Shown: positions 32,916-41,343, counted from the first letter of the stretch. The stretch is 53,828 bases of DNA from Lachnospiraceae bacterium (GCA_900766575.1 CAAFVW010000103.1:1-53828); one strand, 5' to 3'. The notes: generated by a model not told the origin, from the sequence alone. Program-made: numbers and translations.

Positions 32916-35780
32916 TTACTTCTGCTTCTTATCCTTCTCCAGCATCTTTTTCACATAGTATCCGGTGTAGGATTTCTTTACTTTGGTGATCTCCTCCGGC
33001 GTTCCCTTCGCAATTACAGTACCTCCGCGATCTCCGCCTTCCGGTCCCATGTCGATAATATAATCTGCAGTCTTGATCACATCCAGATTATGTTCAATGA
33101 CAACGACCGTATTGCCGCCGTCTGCCAGCCTGTGCAGGATCTCCACCAGCTTATGAACATCTTCAAAATGCAGTCCCGTGGTAGGTTCGTCCAGAATGTA
33201 AATGGTTCTGCCGGTACTTCTTCTCGAAAGTTCGGCAGCCAGCTTAATGCGCTGTGCCTCGCCGCCGGACAGTGTCGTGGAAGGCTGTCCCATCTTCACA
33301 TAGGAAAGTCCCACATCATATAAGGTTTCGATTTTCCTGCGGATGAAAGGCACATTTTCAAAGAACGTAAGCGCCTCTTCCACTGTCATATCCAATACAT
33401 CGAAAATGCTCTTTCCCTTATATTTTACATCCAGTGTTTCGCGGTTGTAGCGTTTGCCGCCACAGACTTCACAAGGCACATAGACATCCGGCAGGAAATG
33501 CATCTCAATCTTGATAATACCGTCACCGCCGCAGGCTTCGCATCGTCCGCCTTTGACATTGAAGCTGAAACGCCCCTTACTGTAGCCTTTTGCCTTGGCA
33601 TCCGCCGTAGACGCAAACAGATCACGGATCAGGTCAAAGACACCGGTGTAAGTCGCCGGGTTGGATCTGGGAGTACGTCCAATGGGAGACTGGTCAATAT
33701 TGATGACCTTGTCTAACTGCTCCACGCCCTCGATTCCCTTATGCTTGCCGGGAATACAGCGTGCACGGTTCAATTCCCTCGCCAGGTGTTTGTAAAGGAT
33801 CTCATTTACCAGAGAGCTTTTGCCGGAACCGGAGACACCGGTGACACAGGTCATCACACCCAGAGGAATCTCTACATCCACATTTTTCAGATTGTTTTCC
33901 TGTGCACCTAATACTTTGATCCATCCGGCAGGAGTACGTCTGGTCTCCGGTACAGGAATTCTCTTTTTGCCGCTGAGGTATTGTCCCGTAATAGATTCCG
34001 GCACCTGCATGATTTCTTCCGCAGTACCGCAGGCAATGACCTCGCCTCCGTGGGAACCGGCTCCCGGTCCGATATCCACGATATAATCCGCTGCCAGCAT
34101 GGTATCCTCATCGTGTTCTACCACGACCAGAGTATTCCCAAGGTCTCTCAGATTCTTTAACGTATTCAGCAGCTTATCATTGTCTCTCTGGTGAAGACCG
34201 ATACTGGGTTCATCCAGAATATAGCACACGCCGACCAGTCCGGAACCGATCTGGGTTGCCAGACGGATACGCTGTGCCTCACCGCCGGACAATGTTGCCG
34301 TGGCTCTGGCCAGAGACAGATATTCCAGTCCCACATCCACCAGGAAGCCGACGCGCGCGCGAATCTCCTTCAGGACTCTCTCTCCGATGAACTGCTGTTG
34401 TTTCGTCAATGTCATGGTATCCAGGAATTTCTGTAAGTCGCGGATAGACATAGAAATGATCTCAAAAATATTTTTATCACATACCGTAACTGCCAGAGAT
34501 TCTTTTTTCAGACGCATCCCCTTACATTCTTTACAAGGTGTGATACGCATAAAAGTCTCATATTCCTGTTTGGAGCTCTCAGACGCCGTTTCGCGATAAC
34601 GGCGCTCCACATTCTTAATCAGTCCTTCGAATGCCACCGGGTATACACCGCTGCCGCGCTGTCCGGTGTAATGCACCAGAACCTCTTTTCCATTCGTACC
34701 GTAGATCAGAATATCGTGGATTTTCTGAGGATAATCCCCAAAAGGAGTATCCAGATCAAAATGATATTCCTTTGCCAGTGCCTGCAAAATCGCATTGGTA
34801 AAGCTGGACTTGTCCGCGCAGGACTGCCAGCCCATCACCGTGATAGCACCCTCGTTGATGCTGAGACGTTTGTCCGGAATCATCAGATCCTCATCAAATT
34901 CCATCTTATATCCCAGTCCGAAGCATACCGGACAGGCACCAAAAGGATTATTAAAGGAAAAGCTCCGTGGCTCCACTTCACTGACACTGATGCCGCAGTC
35001 CGGGCAGGAAAAGCTCTGGCTGAAGGTCACGGGCTCGCCGCCGATGACATCCACTACCAGCAGTCCTTCCGCCAGATCCAGCACATTTTCAATGGAATCC
35101 GTCAGTCTCCGCTGAATGCCGTCCTTGACCACCAGACGGTCTACTACAACATCAATGTTATGCTTGATATTTTTATCCAGTTTAATCTCTTCCGTCAATT
35201 CATACATGCTGCCGTCAATGCGCACTCTGACATAACCGCTTCTCTTGGCACGCTCCAGCACTTTTGCATGTTCCCCTTTTCGTCCTCTGACTACAGGAGC
35301 CAGCAGCTGGATTTTCGTGCCTTCGCCCATGTTCATGATCTGGTCTACCATCTGGTCCACAGTCTGTTTGGCAATCTCTCTGCCACACTTCGGGCAATGG
35401 GGAATACCGATTCTCGCATACAGCAGACGGAAATAGTCATAGATCTCCGTCACCGTACCTACCGTAGAACGGGGATTACGGTTCGTCGATTTCTGGTCTA
35501 TGGAGATCGCGGGAGACAGTCCCTCAATGCTCTCCACATTGGGCTTCTCCATCTGACCGAGGAACTGTCTCGCATAGGAGGACAGGGACTCCATGTAACG
35601 TCTCTGTCCCTCAGCGTATATCGTATCGAACGCCAGAGAGGATTTGCCGGAGCCGGACATACCGGTGAGTACCACCAGTTCATTTCTGGGAATGTCCACA
35701 TTGATGTTTTTCAGATTATGTTCATTGGCCCCGCGGATCTTAATGTACTCCCGGGGGCGCATTTTCTTTGCTTCTTCCAT
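32916..35780 (-). CDS. uvrA: Excinuclease ABC subunit UvrA
   Basis: A 954-residue damage-recognition ATPase of nucleotide excision repair. It has two ABC modules (Walker A GMSGSGKSSL near 39 and GVSGSGKSSL near 643; signatures LSGGEAQR twice) and zinc clusters including CPKCG near 132, CPDCG...CPVC near 257-286 and CEACGG...CEVCGG near 741-767. It forms the UvrA2B complex with the product of the gene 35 bases upstream. uvrA following uvrB in one transcript is the Bacillus order. Length is normal. Confidence 0.97.
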   Translation of the reverse strand: MEEAKKMRPREYIKIRGANEHNLKNINVDIPRNELVVLTGMSGSGKSSLAFDTIYAEGQRRYMESLSSYARQFLGQMEKPNVESIEGLSPAISIDQKSTNRNPRSTVGTVTEIYDYFRLLYARIGIPHCPKCGREIAKQTVDQMVDQIMNMGEGTKIQLLAPVVRGRKGEHAKVLERAKRSGYVRVRIDGSMYELTEEIKLDKNIKHNIDVVVDRLVVKDGIQRRLTDSIENVLDLAEGLLVVDVIGGEPVTFSQSFSCPDCGISVSEVEPRSFSFNNPFGACPVCFGLGYKMEFDEDLMIPDKRLSINEGAITVMGWQSCADKSSFTNAILQALAKEYHFDLDTPFGDYPQKIHDILIYGTNGKEVLVHYTGQRGSGVYPVAFEGLIKNVERRYRETASESSKQEYETFMRITPCKECKGMRLKKESLAVTVCDKNIFEIISMSIRDLQKFLDTMTLTKQQQFIGERVLKEIRARVGFLVDVGLEYLSLARATATLSGGEAQRIRLATQIGSGLVGVCYILDEPSIGLHQRDNDKLLNTLKNLRDLGNTLVVVEHDEDTMLAADYIVDIGPGAGSHGGEVIACGTAEEIMQVPESITGQYLSGKKRIPVPETRRTPAGWIKVLGAQENNLKNVDVEIPLGVMTCVTGVSGSGKSSLVNEILYKHLARELNRARCIPGKHKGIEGVEQLDKVINIDQSPIGRTPRSNPATYTGVFDLIRDLFASTADAKAKGYSKGRFSFNVKGGRCEACGGDGIIKIEMHFLPDVYVPCEVCGGKRYNRETLDVKYKGKSIFDVLDMTVEEALTFFENVPFIRRKIETLYDVGLSYVKMGQPSTTLSGGEAQRIKLAAELSRRSTGRTIYILDEPTTGLHFEDVHKLVEILHRLADGGNTVVVIEHNLDVIKTADYIIDMGPEGGDRGGTVIAKGTPEEITKVKKSYTGYYVKKMLEKDKKQK

Positions 35781-35815
35781 TGTCTTGCCTTTCTTATTTC
35801 ATATCATTTTTCATA

Positions 35816-37819
35816 TCATTCCATATTATTTAACTGTTTCTTCAGTTCCAGCATCTTATCACGCAGTTCTGCCGCTGCCTCAAAGTTCAGGTCCGCCGCT
35901 GCCTTCTGCATCTTCTTCTGGATCTCGCCAATGAGCTTCTCCAGTTCCTTCCTAGTCATGGATTCCGGATCCTTCTCGAAACGTACTTCTTCCTTGGCGA
36001 TTACCTTGGAAATGCTGATCAGATCCCGGACAGCCTTCTTGATCGTCTGTGGTGTGATGCCGTGTTCTTCATTATATTTCATCTGGATCTCACGACGTCT
36101 GTTGGTCTCATCCAACGCTTCCCGCATGGAATCGGTGATGGTATCCGCATACATGATCACGTGGCCTTCCGCATTACGGGCCGCACGTCCGATGGTCTGA
36201 ATCAGGGATGTTGCACTACGAAGGAATCCTTCCTTATCCGCATCCAGGATTGCCACCAGTGTAATCTCCGGGATATCCAGTCCTTCTCGGAGCAGGTTGA
36301 TACCTACCAGTACATCAAATACATCCAGTCGCATATCCCGGATGATCTGGGCACGTTCCAGGGTATCAATATCGGAATGCAGATATTTTACACGGATTCC
36401 TACTTCCTTCATATAATCCGTAAGGTCTTCCGCCATACGCTTTGTCAGCGTAGTGATCAGTACCTTATGGTGCTTCTCAATCTCTTTGTTCACCTCTCCG
36501 ATCAAATCATCAATCTGTCCCTCTACAGGACGCACCTGTACTTCCGGATCCAGCAGGCCTGTCGGGCGGATGATCTGCTCTGTCCGCAGCAGCTCGTGTT
36601 CTTTTTCATAATCGGACGGTGTCGCGGATACGAACATCATCTGATCTATATGCGCCTCAAATTCCTCGAAATTCAGCGGTCGGTTGTCCAACGCGGAGGG
36701 CAGACGGAAACCGTAATCCACCAGTGTCTGTTTTCTGGAACGGTCACCGGCATACATGCCCCGGATCTGCGGAATCGTCATATGTGACTCGTCCACGATG
36801 ATCAGGAAATCATCCGGGAAGAAATCCAGCAGTGTCATGGGCGGAGCCCCTGCAGGCAGGCCGTTCAGGTGTCTGGAATAGTTCTCGATGCCGGAGCAGA
36901 ACCCCGTCTCCCGAAGCATTTCGATATCAAAATTAGTACGCTCGGCAATCCTCTGGGCTTCGATCAGTTTATCTTCTCCCTTGAAAAACTGTACCCGTTC
37001 CTTCATTTCTTCTTCAATATTGTCACAGGCTTTTTTTATCTTCTCCTGAGACACCACATAGTGGGATGCCGGGAAGATCGCCACGTGGTTTAATTCCGCG
37101 TGAATCTTCCCTGTGAGAGGCTCTACCTCTGCGATCCTGTCAATCTCATCGCCAAAAAACTCTATACGGATCAGATAATCTCCGCCCTGCGCAGGGTACA
37201 CTTCCACTACATCACCGCGAACGCGGAACGTCGCACGCTGAATGTCCATATCATTACGATTATACTGAATGTCGATCAGCTCCCGCAGTACCTCATCCCT
37301 GTCCTTCACCATGCCCGGACGCAGGGAAACGATCAGATCCTGGTATTCGTCGGGACTGCCCAGGCCATAGATACAGGATACACTGGCTACTACCACCACA
37401 TCCCTGCGTTCCGCCAGAGAGGCAGTCGCTGACAGGCGCAGCTTATCGATCTCATCATTGATGGAGGAGTCCTTGGCAATATAAGTGTCCGAAGACGGTA
37501 CATAAGCCTCAGGCTGGTAATAATCGTAATAGGAAACAAAATATTCCACCGCATTCTCCGGGAAAAATTCTTTCATTTCCCCGTAGAGCTGCCCCGCCAG
37601 AGTTTTATTATGGGCAATGATCAGTGTCGGTTTGTTCAACGCCTGAATGACATTCGCCATGGTAAACGTCTTACCGGAACCGGTAACACCGAGCAATGTC
37701 TCGAACTGATTGCCCTGGCGGAAGCCCTCTACCAGCTCCGCAATGGCCTGGGGTTGGTCGCCGGTGGGCTGATATTCGGAATGTAATTTGAATTGTGAGG
37801 ATTCGTTAGAATGATTCAT
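35816..37819 (-). CDS. uvrB: Excinuclease ABC subunit UvrB
   Basis: A 667-residue helicase-like repair protein. Walker A is GVTGSGKT (44-51), the beta-hairpin tip YYDYYQPEAYVP follows near residue 96, helicase motifs include VDESHMTIPQ and QTIGRAARN, and the C-terminal UVR domain contains LNFEAAAELRDKMLELK. GGAG before ATG 37819 supports this start; an in-frame ATG at 37861 would lie within an inverted repeat. A LexA-like box and an extended -10 promoter upstream suggest induction by DNA damage. Confidence 0.96.
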   Translation of the reverse strand: MNHSNESSQFKLHSEYQPTGDQPQAIAELVEGFRQGNQFETLLGVTGSGKTFTMANVIQALNKPTLIIAHNKTLAGQLYGEMKEFFPENAVEYFVSYYDYYQPEAYVPSSDTYIAKDSSINDEIDKLRLSATASLAERRDVVVVASVSCIYGLGSPDEYQDLIVSLRPGMVKDRDEVLRELIDIQYNRNDMDIQRATFRVRGDVVEVYPAQGGDYLIRIEFFGDEIDRIAEVEPLTGKIHAELNHVAIFPASHYVVSQEKIKKACDNIEEEMKERVQFFKGEDKLIEAQRIAERTNFDIEMLRETGFCSGIENYSRHLNGLPAGAPPMTLLDFFPDDFLIIVDESHMTIPQIRGMYAGDRSRKQTLVDYGFRLPSALDNRPLNFEEFEAHIDQMMFVSATPSDYEKEHELLRTEQIIRPTGLLDPEVQVRPVEGQIDDLIGEVNKEIEKHHKVLITTLTKRMAEDLTDYMKEVGIRVKYLHSDIDTLERAQIIRDMRLDVFDVLVGINLLREGLDIPEITLVAILDADKEGFLRSATSLIQTIGRAARNAEGHVIMYADTITDSMREALDETNRRREIQMKYNEEHGITPQTIKKAVRDLISISKVIAKEEVRFEKDPESMTRKELEKLIGEIQKKMQKAAADLNFEAAAELRDKMLELKKQLNNME

Positions 37820-37856
37820 GATGCCTCTCCGTGCAAATCTATCATTGGAATAATTA

Positions 37857-37901
37857 TCCATAACTATCCGGCAACATTACATCGCACCAAATAGTTATGG
37901 A
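37857..37901. other. Inverted repeat in the uvrB leader
   Basis: Arms TCCATAACTAT / ATAGTTATGGA separated by 23 bases, directly upstream of the uvrB start. Could be an mRNA hairpin or a binding site; nothing further can be shown. Confidence 0.5.
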
Positions 37902-37924
37902 TAGTATTTTCATGTCACGCACAG

Positions 37925-37933
37925 ATTATAGCA
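37925..37933 (-). promoter_or_regulatory. Extended -10 promoter of uvrBA
   Basis: Minus strand TGCTATAAT, an extended -10, about 105 bases before uvrB. The -35 region (TGTACT at 17-base spacing) is weak, typical of extended -10 promoters. Confidence 0.65.
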
Positions 37934-37961
37934 GATTTTTTTTGAAAAGTACAGAGATCAT

Positions 37962-37975
37962 CGAAAATATGTTCG
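37962..37975. promoter_or_regulatory. LexA (SOS) operator of uvrBA
   Basis: CGAAAATATGTTCG, one base away from the Gram-positive LexA/DinR consensus CGAACATATGTTCG, centred just upstream of the uvrB -35 region. uvrBA is an SOS operon in Bacillus, so repression by LexA is well supported by position and known biology. Confidence 0.78.
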
Positions 37976-38009
37976 GATATTCCTTACGATAAAATTAATA
38001 CTGATAAAA

Positions 38010-38040
38010 TATGGGCAGATCCAAAAATAATCTGCCCATA
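38010..38040 (-). terminator. Rho-independent terminator of the chemoreceptor gene
   Basis: Arms TATGGGCAGAT / ATCTGCCCATA with a 9-base loop, followed on the minus strand by TTTTATC. Confidence 0.85.
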
Positions 38041-38083
38041 CCCGTAAATCTTTCATATATTGTTTTGCCCTTCACAGAGTTCT

Positions 38084-39862
38084 CTACACAATAAAATGTT
38101 CCACATTCTGTTGGAGTTTGTCCGCAGCAATCCGTGCCGCCTCTGCTTTTTCCTTAATTTCATTGGCTTTTTCTACAACTACGCCTGTCTTATCTGCAAT
38201 ATCCGTAGTCCCGGATGCTCCTTCGGTAGCCGCTTTGCTGACTTCGTTGATTGCCTCCATAACACCGCTGATAGATGCCAGCAGTTCTTCCGAAGATGCA
38301 GAGAAATCGGTTACCAATCCGTCGATCCGTCCCGCATCATTGCTGTAAGAGTCCGCCATATCAGAAAATGCTGCGAAACTGTCTACCACATCCGTTCCAA
38401 CGAATCCCAGAAGCTTCTGCGCTCCTTCTGCCAGATTGTTGACAGCATCCATCACATTCTTGGTCACATCCTGAATATGCACAACAGTTGCCTTTGACTG
38501 CTCCGCCAATACACGGATCTCCTCTGCCACCACAGCAAAGCCCTTACCAGCCTCTCCCGCACGTGCCGCCTCAATAGATGCATTCAGTGCCAGCAGATTC
38601 GTCTGCCCCGTGATCTGCATAATGGATTCTGCCAGAACACCGATCTGGTTAACCACCTTAATATCCTCCAATGCTTTGGTCAGTCCCTCGTTGATTTCTG
38701 CATGAATAGCCTTGGTTTGCTGGTCATTCTGTGTAATATCCTTCTTAATTCCTACCGCACGTTCACGAATTGCATCCGCTTCAGTGGCACCATCCTGCGA
38801 ACGTGTTGCAATATTTTTTGCTGCGCTCTCGATTTCGTGGGACATAGCATTGATTTCTTCGGAAGATGCCGCAGTCTCTTCCATTCCTGCTGCCAGTTCC
38901 TCCGTGGTAGCGGACACATCCTCAATCTGCTCGTCCAATGCCTGAATACTGTTATCAATGTTCTGTACCATATCGTTGATCTCGGTAGCCTGCTCCTTGA
39001 CTTCACCGATCAGGCCACCCATCTCTGTTCGCATGGATTCCAGAGAAGATGCCAGCTTTCCGAAATCATCCCGGCGTTTTAAGAGCTTATCTCCCATGGA
39101 CTTTGAAAAATCTCCCTGTTCCATCACACCGATGGCTGCCATGCATTTTTTAAGCGGCTGGACAATACTGATAATGATAATGATCAGAAGAATAATCACA
39201 ATTGCACCTTCTATAACGGTTGATGCAATGAACATGGCCAGTCTTCCTGTCACATAACCGGAAAAGTCATCGCTTACCGTACCAATCTTGTCATCAATGT
39301 AGTCGGTGTAATTGCCTGTGCCGATGACCCACTGGAACGGTTCAAATGCTTTGCTGTAGGAACGCTTGGGTGAAGATTCTGTCTCTCCCTCCTTCGGGAA
39401 TACATAATCCACATAACCGCCGTCCGGCTCCTGACCCACACGGATGATTTCTTTTACCATCTGATACCCATTGGCATCCTTAGTCTCCATACGGTTCGTA
39501 CCTTCTGTTGCGCTTCCGAGCAATACCACATTGGTTCCGTCATACTGATCTACCCAGAAATATCCGGAATCACCGTAACGAAGCTGACGAATCTCATCTG
39601 CCGCAAGTTTCTTTGCCTCAGCTTCTGTATACACACCCGCCTGGTACTGGTCGTAGATAGTCTGGCAAAGTGAGATTACATTGTCTACCTGCTGTTTGAT
39701 CTGCTCATCATAAGAATCCCGCTCATCGGTCTCCATGGTGTCCAATGCCCGGGACTGCAGTTCTTTCATGCTTTGTGCTGAAAAAATAGTACACAGCAGC
39801 AATGCAGCCATCGTTGCCAGTATTACGATGATCATTTTAGTCTGTACTTTTATGTTGTTCAT
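38084..39862 (-). CDS. Methyl-accepting chemotaxis protein with single Cache domain
   Basis: A 592-residue chemoreceptor. One membrane helix near 10-28, an extracellular sCache_2-type sensor (about 35-200) with RYGDSGYFWVDQYDG and WVIGTGNYTDYID, a second helix near 208-232, a HAMP-like segment, and a long cytoplasmic coiled coil with the hairpin tip ALNASIEAARAGEAGKGFAVVAEEIRVLAEQS. The tip is the site that contacts CheA/CheW. sCache_2 domains commonly bind small organic acids; the ligand is unknown. It is monocistronic. Confidence 0.93.
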   Translation of the reverse strand: MNNIKVQTKMIIVILATMAALLLCTIFSAQSMKELQSRALDTMETDERDSYDEQIKQQVDNVISLCQTIYDQYQAGVYTEAEAKKLAADEIRQLRYGDSGYFWVDQYDGTNVVLLGSATEGTNRMETKDANGYQMVKEIIRVGQEPDGGYVDYVFPKEGETESSPKRSYSKAFEPFQWVIGTGNYTDYIDDKIGTVSDDFSGYVTGRLAMFIASTVIEGAIVIILLIIIIISIVQPLKKCMAAIGVMEQGDFSKSMGDKLLKRRDDFGKLASSLESMRTEMGGLIGEVKEQATEINDMVQNIDNSIQALDEQIEDVSATTEELAAGMEETAASSEEINAMSHEIESAAKNIATRSQDGATEADAIRERAVGIKKDITQNDQQTKAIHAEINEGLTKALEDIKVVNQIGVLAESIMQITGQTNLLALNASIEAARAGEAGKGFAVVAEEIRVLAEQSKATVVHIQDVTKNVMDAVNNLAEGAQKLLGFVGTDVVDSFAAFSDMADSYSNDAGRIDGLVTDFSASSEELLASISGVMEAINEVSKAATEGASGTTDIADKTGVVVEKANEIKEKAEAARIAADKLQQNVEHFIV

Positions 39863-39927
39863 GTGTTTTCTCCCCCTTCTCCGTTTCTTCCGCTTCCGCT
39901 GTCTTTTTCTTGTAAAATGATGTAATT

Positions 39928-39956
39928 ATTTTATCACTTTTTACATTTTTATTCAA
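39928..39956 (-). promoter_or_regulatory. Sigma-A promoter of the chemoreceptor gene
   Basis: Minus strand TTGAAT, 17-base spacer, TAAAAT, about 65 bases before the ATG. The rest of the 367-base stretch up to the HEPN gene (39863-40229) holds only this promoter, the duplicated tRNA/terminator segment and a 12-base tandem repeat. Confidence 0.65.
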
Positions 39957-40060
39957 TATCGCGTTCTTTTTTGTGCACTATGTCTAATTAGTACTTATAA
40001 TTTCGACATATCCCCTTTTAAAAGTCCAACCAATCCTATCATTATTTTCCGGACAACAAA

Positions 40061-40090
40061 AAACCTCAGCAGATTTCTCTACTGAGGTTT
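40061..40090 (-). terminator. Duplicated tRNA terminator, now behind the HEPN gene
   Basis: AAACCTCAGTAGA, GAAA loop, TCTGCTGAGGTTT, then TTTG on the minus strand. One base differs from the intact copy, giving a G-U pair. It should end the HEPN/MNT transcript. Confidence 0.85.
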
Positions 40091-40097
40091 ACCTTAG

Positions 40098-40150
40098 CAG
40101 GGCTACAAGGATTCGAACCTTGAAATGACGGAGTCAGAGTCCGTTGCCTT
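40098..40150 (-). pseudogene. Partial tRNA-Gln (3' part only)
   Basis: Identical to the intact tRNA-Gln over the anticodon arm, variable loop, T arm and 3' acceptor strand, but the 5' acceptor strand and most of the D arm are replaced by unrelated sequence. It cannot fold as a full tRNA. It is the remnant expected when an element integrates in the 3' half of a tRNA gene. Confidence 0.9.
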
Positions 40151-40200
40151 TTTTAGCGCTATTCCTGTAATAACAAGGCTTCTACAGATTGTTCTGTTCG

Positions 40201-40224
40201 GAATTGACCTATGAATTGACCTAT
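40201..40224. repeat. Perfect 12-base tandem repeat
   Basis: GAATTGACCTAT occurs twice without spacing, between the tRNA remnant and the HEPN stop. It could be a recombinase arm site or chance duplication. Confidence 0.7.
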
Positions 40225-40229
40225 CGCTC

Positions 40230-40646
40230 TCAAAACAGCCCTTTTTGTACCAAATAATCCTTCACCAGTTCGACAACTTCTTTTGCTACGCCGATCTGCT
40301 CCAGGGCATCTTCCCTACTCGCAATATAAAAGGTATCATAATCACTCTTATGACGGATAACCTCCAACCGGGATATTTTTCTTCCTATCTCTCTGGGGAA
40401 GATTTCCTTGTTGACATAATTTTTGTTAAAGTATCCCAACGTGTCCTTGTGCTTTTTAAATGCAATCGGCTCCATCGCCAATACTGCATCTATCGCATGA
40501 TAGCAGGAATAGTACGCTCTGTTATTGGCTGCCTTATATTTTCCAGCCTCTAATAGGATTTCTGCGGTTTCCAGGTCATCTTTTGCCTGCTCCCATTTAT
40601 ACCTTGCCACATCCGCAAAAGTTCCTTCCGATTCCGGTTTGTTCAA
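40230..40646 (-). CDS. HEPN domain protein (HepT-like toxin)
   Basis: A 138-residue all-helical HEPN protein. The RNase motif Rx6H is seen as RAYYSCYH (Arg43, His50), and KSDYDTFY near 108 is the second conserved block. Such proteins cleave RNA and are held in check by adenylylation by the partner nucleotidyltransferase. The TTG start overlaps the stop of the partner gene and has GAGGGGG upstream. The pair makes a type VII-like HEPN/MNT toxin-antitoxin module; that it is active is inferred. Confidence 0.88.
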   Translation of the reverse strand: MNKPESEGTFADVARYKWEQAKDDLETAEILLEAGKYKAANNRAYYSCYHAIDAVLAMEPIAFKKHKDTLGYFNKNYVNKEIFPREIGRKISRLEVIRHKSDYDTFYIASREDALEQIGVAKEVVELVKDYLVQKGLF

Positions 40647-40972
40647 ATAACTACCCCCTCTTTCTCCACATTGCGGTAAAACATATCCGCATTCTTCCAG
40701 TAGTCGAAGTGATCCTTGCTCTGCACTACCGGCATGATATCCGTCTCATGCTCATTATTGAAGTCATAAGTAATATCGCAGATCTTTCTTTCCAGGGGGC
40801 TTACATTGTCCACATTCGCATCCACCAATACCATGACATCCACATCTGAATCCGGGCGAAAATCTCCTCTGGCATACGATCCATACAATATAACTTTCTT
40901 AACCCTGTCATTCGTGACCTTTTCCAATTCTTCCCGATATATTTTTAGTAAATTTTCAAGTTGCTGCGGCAT
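40643..40972 (-). CDS. MNT nucleotidyltransferase (MntA-like antitoxin)
   Basis: A 109-residue minimal nucleotidyltransferase. The motif GSYARG (31-36) followed by DSDVDV (Asp43, Asp45) forms the metal site, and ETDIMPVV near 77 gives the third acidic residue. It is expected to adenylylate and silence the HEPN toxin. AAGGTG precedes the ATG. It is the first gene of the pair and overlaps the HEPN start, so the antitoxin is made first. Both are enclosed by the tRNA-Gln direct repeats. Confidence 0.9.
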   Translation of the reverse strand: MPQQLENLLKIYREELEKVTNDRVKKVILYGSYARGDFRPDSDVDVMVLVDANVDNVSPLERKICDITYDFNNEHETDIMPVVQSKDHFDYWKNADMFYRNVEKEGVVI

Positions 40973-41045
40973 TACTTACACCTTCTTTCTATTTATAATA
41001 TGCGTTGTTGTCTGTAATCATAGTACCACAAGCCCTTTTCTTTCT

Positions 41046-41142
41046 CAACAAAAAACCTCAGTAGATTTCTCTACTGAGGTTTACATTCGCAGGGCTACAA
41101 GGATTCGAACCTTGAAATGACGGAGTCAGAGTCCGTTGCCTT
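41046..41142. repeat. Direct repeat, right copy (within intact tRNA-Gln and terminator)
   Basis: The partner of 40054-40150. This copy belongs to the working tRNA gene and its terminator. Mismatches are at the terminator stem and in the short spacer between terminator and tRNA; the tRNA part is identical in both. Confidence 0.9.
41053..41082 (-). terminator. Terminator of tRNA-Gln
   Basis: Perfect 13-base-pair stem AAACCTCAGTAGA with a GAAA loop, then TTTG on the minus strand, 7 bases after the tRNA 3' end. Confidence 0.9.
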
Positions 41143-41161
41143 ACCGTTTGGCGATAGCCCT
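41090..41161 (-). tRNA. tRNA-Gln (anticodon CTG)
   Basis: 72 bases. The acceptor stem AGGGCTA / TAGCCCT is perfect, discriminator G73, D arm GCC/GGC, anticodon arm ACGGA-CTCTGAC-TCCGT with anticodon CTG reading CAG, T arm CAAGG-TTCGAAT-CCTTG. CCA is not encoded. It has its own promoter and terminator. Its 3' part is repeated at 40098-40150. Confidence 0.95.
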
Positions 41162-41179
41162 ATGTCGTTTACTTGATGA

Positions 41180-41208
41180 AGTATACACTATCTGTTTCCA
41201 TTTTGCAA
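41180..41208 (-). promoter_or_regulatory. Promoter of tRNA-Gln
   Basis: Minus strand TTGCAA, 17-base spacer, TATACT, 19 bases before the tRNA 5' end. Confidence 0.8.
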
Positions 41209-41267
41209 TACCTAAATTAAAAAAATTTTAAAAAGTATGCAAAATTTATACAATTCCCGTAAAAACA

Positions 41268-41293
41268 AGGCCCGTTGTGCGGACAGCGGGCCT
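41268..41293 (-). terminator. Rho-independent terminator of the first glutamine synthetase gene
   Basis: Stem AGGCCCGCTGT / ACAACGGGCCT with a 4-base loop, then TGTTTTTAC on the minus strand. Confidence 0.85.
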
Positions 41294-41343
41294 CATTTTT
41301 TCACCAAAATGAGAGAAATGTATTATGGTAAGTTACGAAAAGT

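Larger units (their letters stand above)
40054..40150. repeat. Direct repeat, left copy (tRNA-Gln 3' part plus terminator)
   Basis: 97 bases that match 41046-41142 with three mismatches by eye. It covers the terminator hairpin and tRNA-Gln bases from the D stem to the 3' end. Together with the other copy it brackets the HEPN/MNT genes, offset 992 bases, as attL/attR-like boundaries of a small integrated island. Confidence 0.9.

Noticed and set aside
34671..36200. Open frame of 509 codons on the plus strand
   Set aside because: It lies fully antisense to uvrA and uvrB, has no ribosome site or recognisable domain, and its composition is the complement of highly conserved genes.
37820..37861. 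Longer UvrB start at 37861
   Set aside because: The extra 14 residues match no UvrB, the codon lies in an inverted repeat, and GGAG supports 37819.
39863..40053. Cyclic di-GMP riboswitch before the chemoreceptor
   Set aside because: The conserved GEMM core sequences and tetraloop-receptor pattern are not present.
40098..40150. A second tRNA-Gln gene
   Set aside because: The 5' acceptor strand and D arm are missing, so it cannot fold as a tRNA; called as a remnant.
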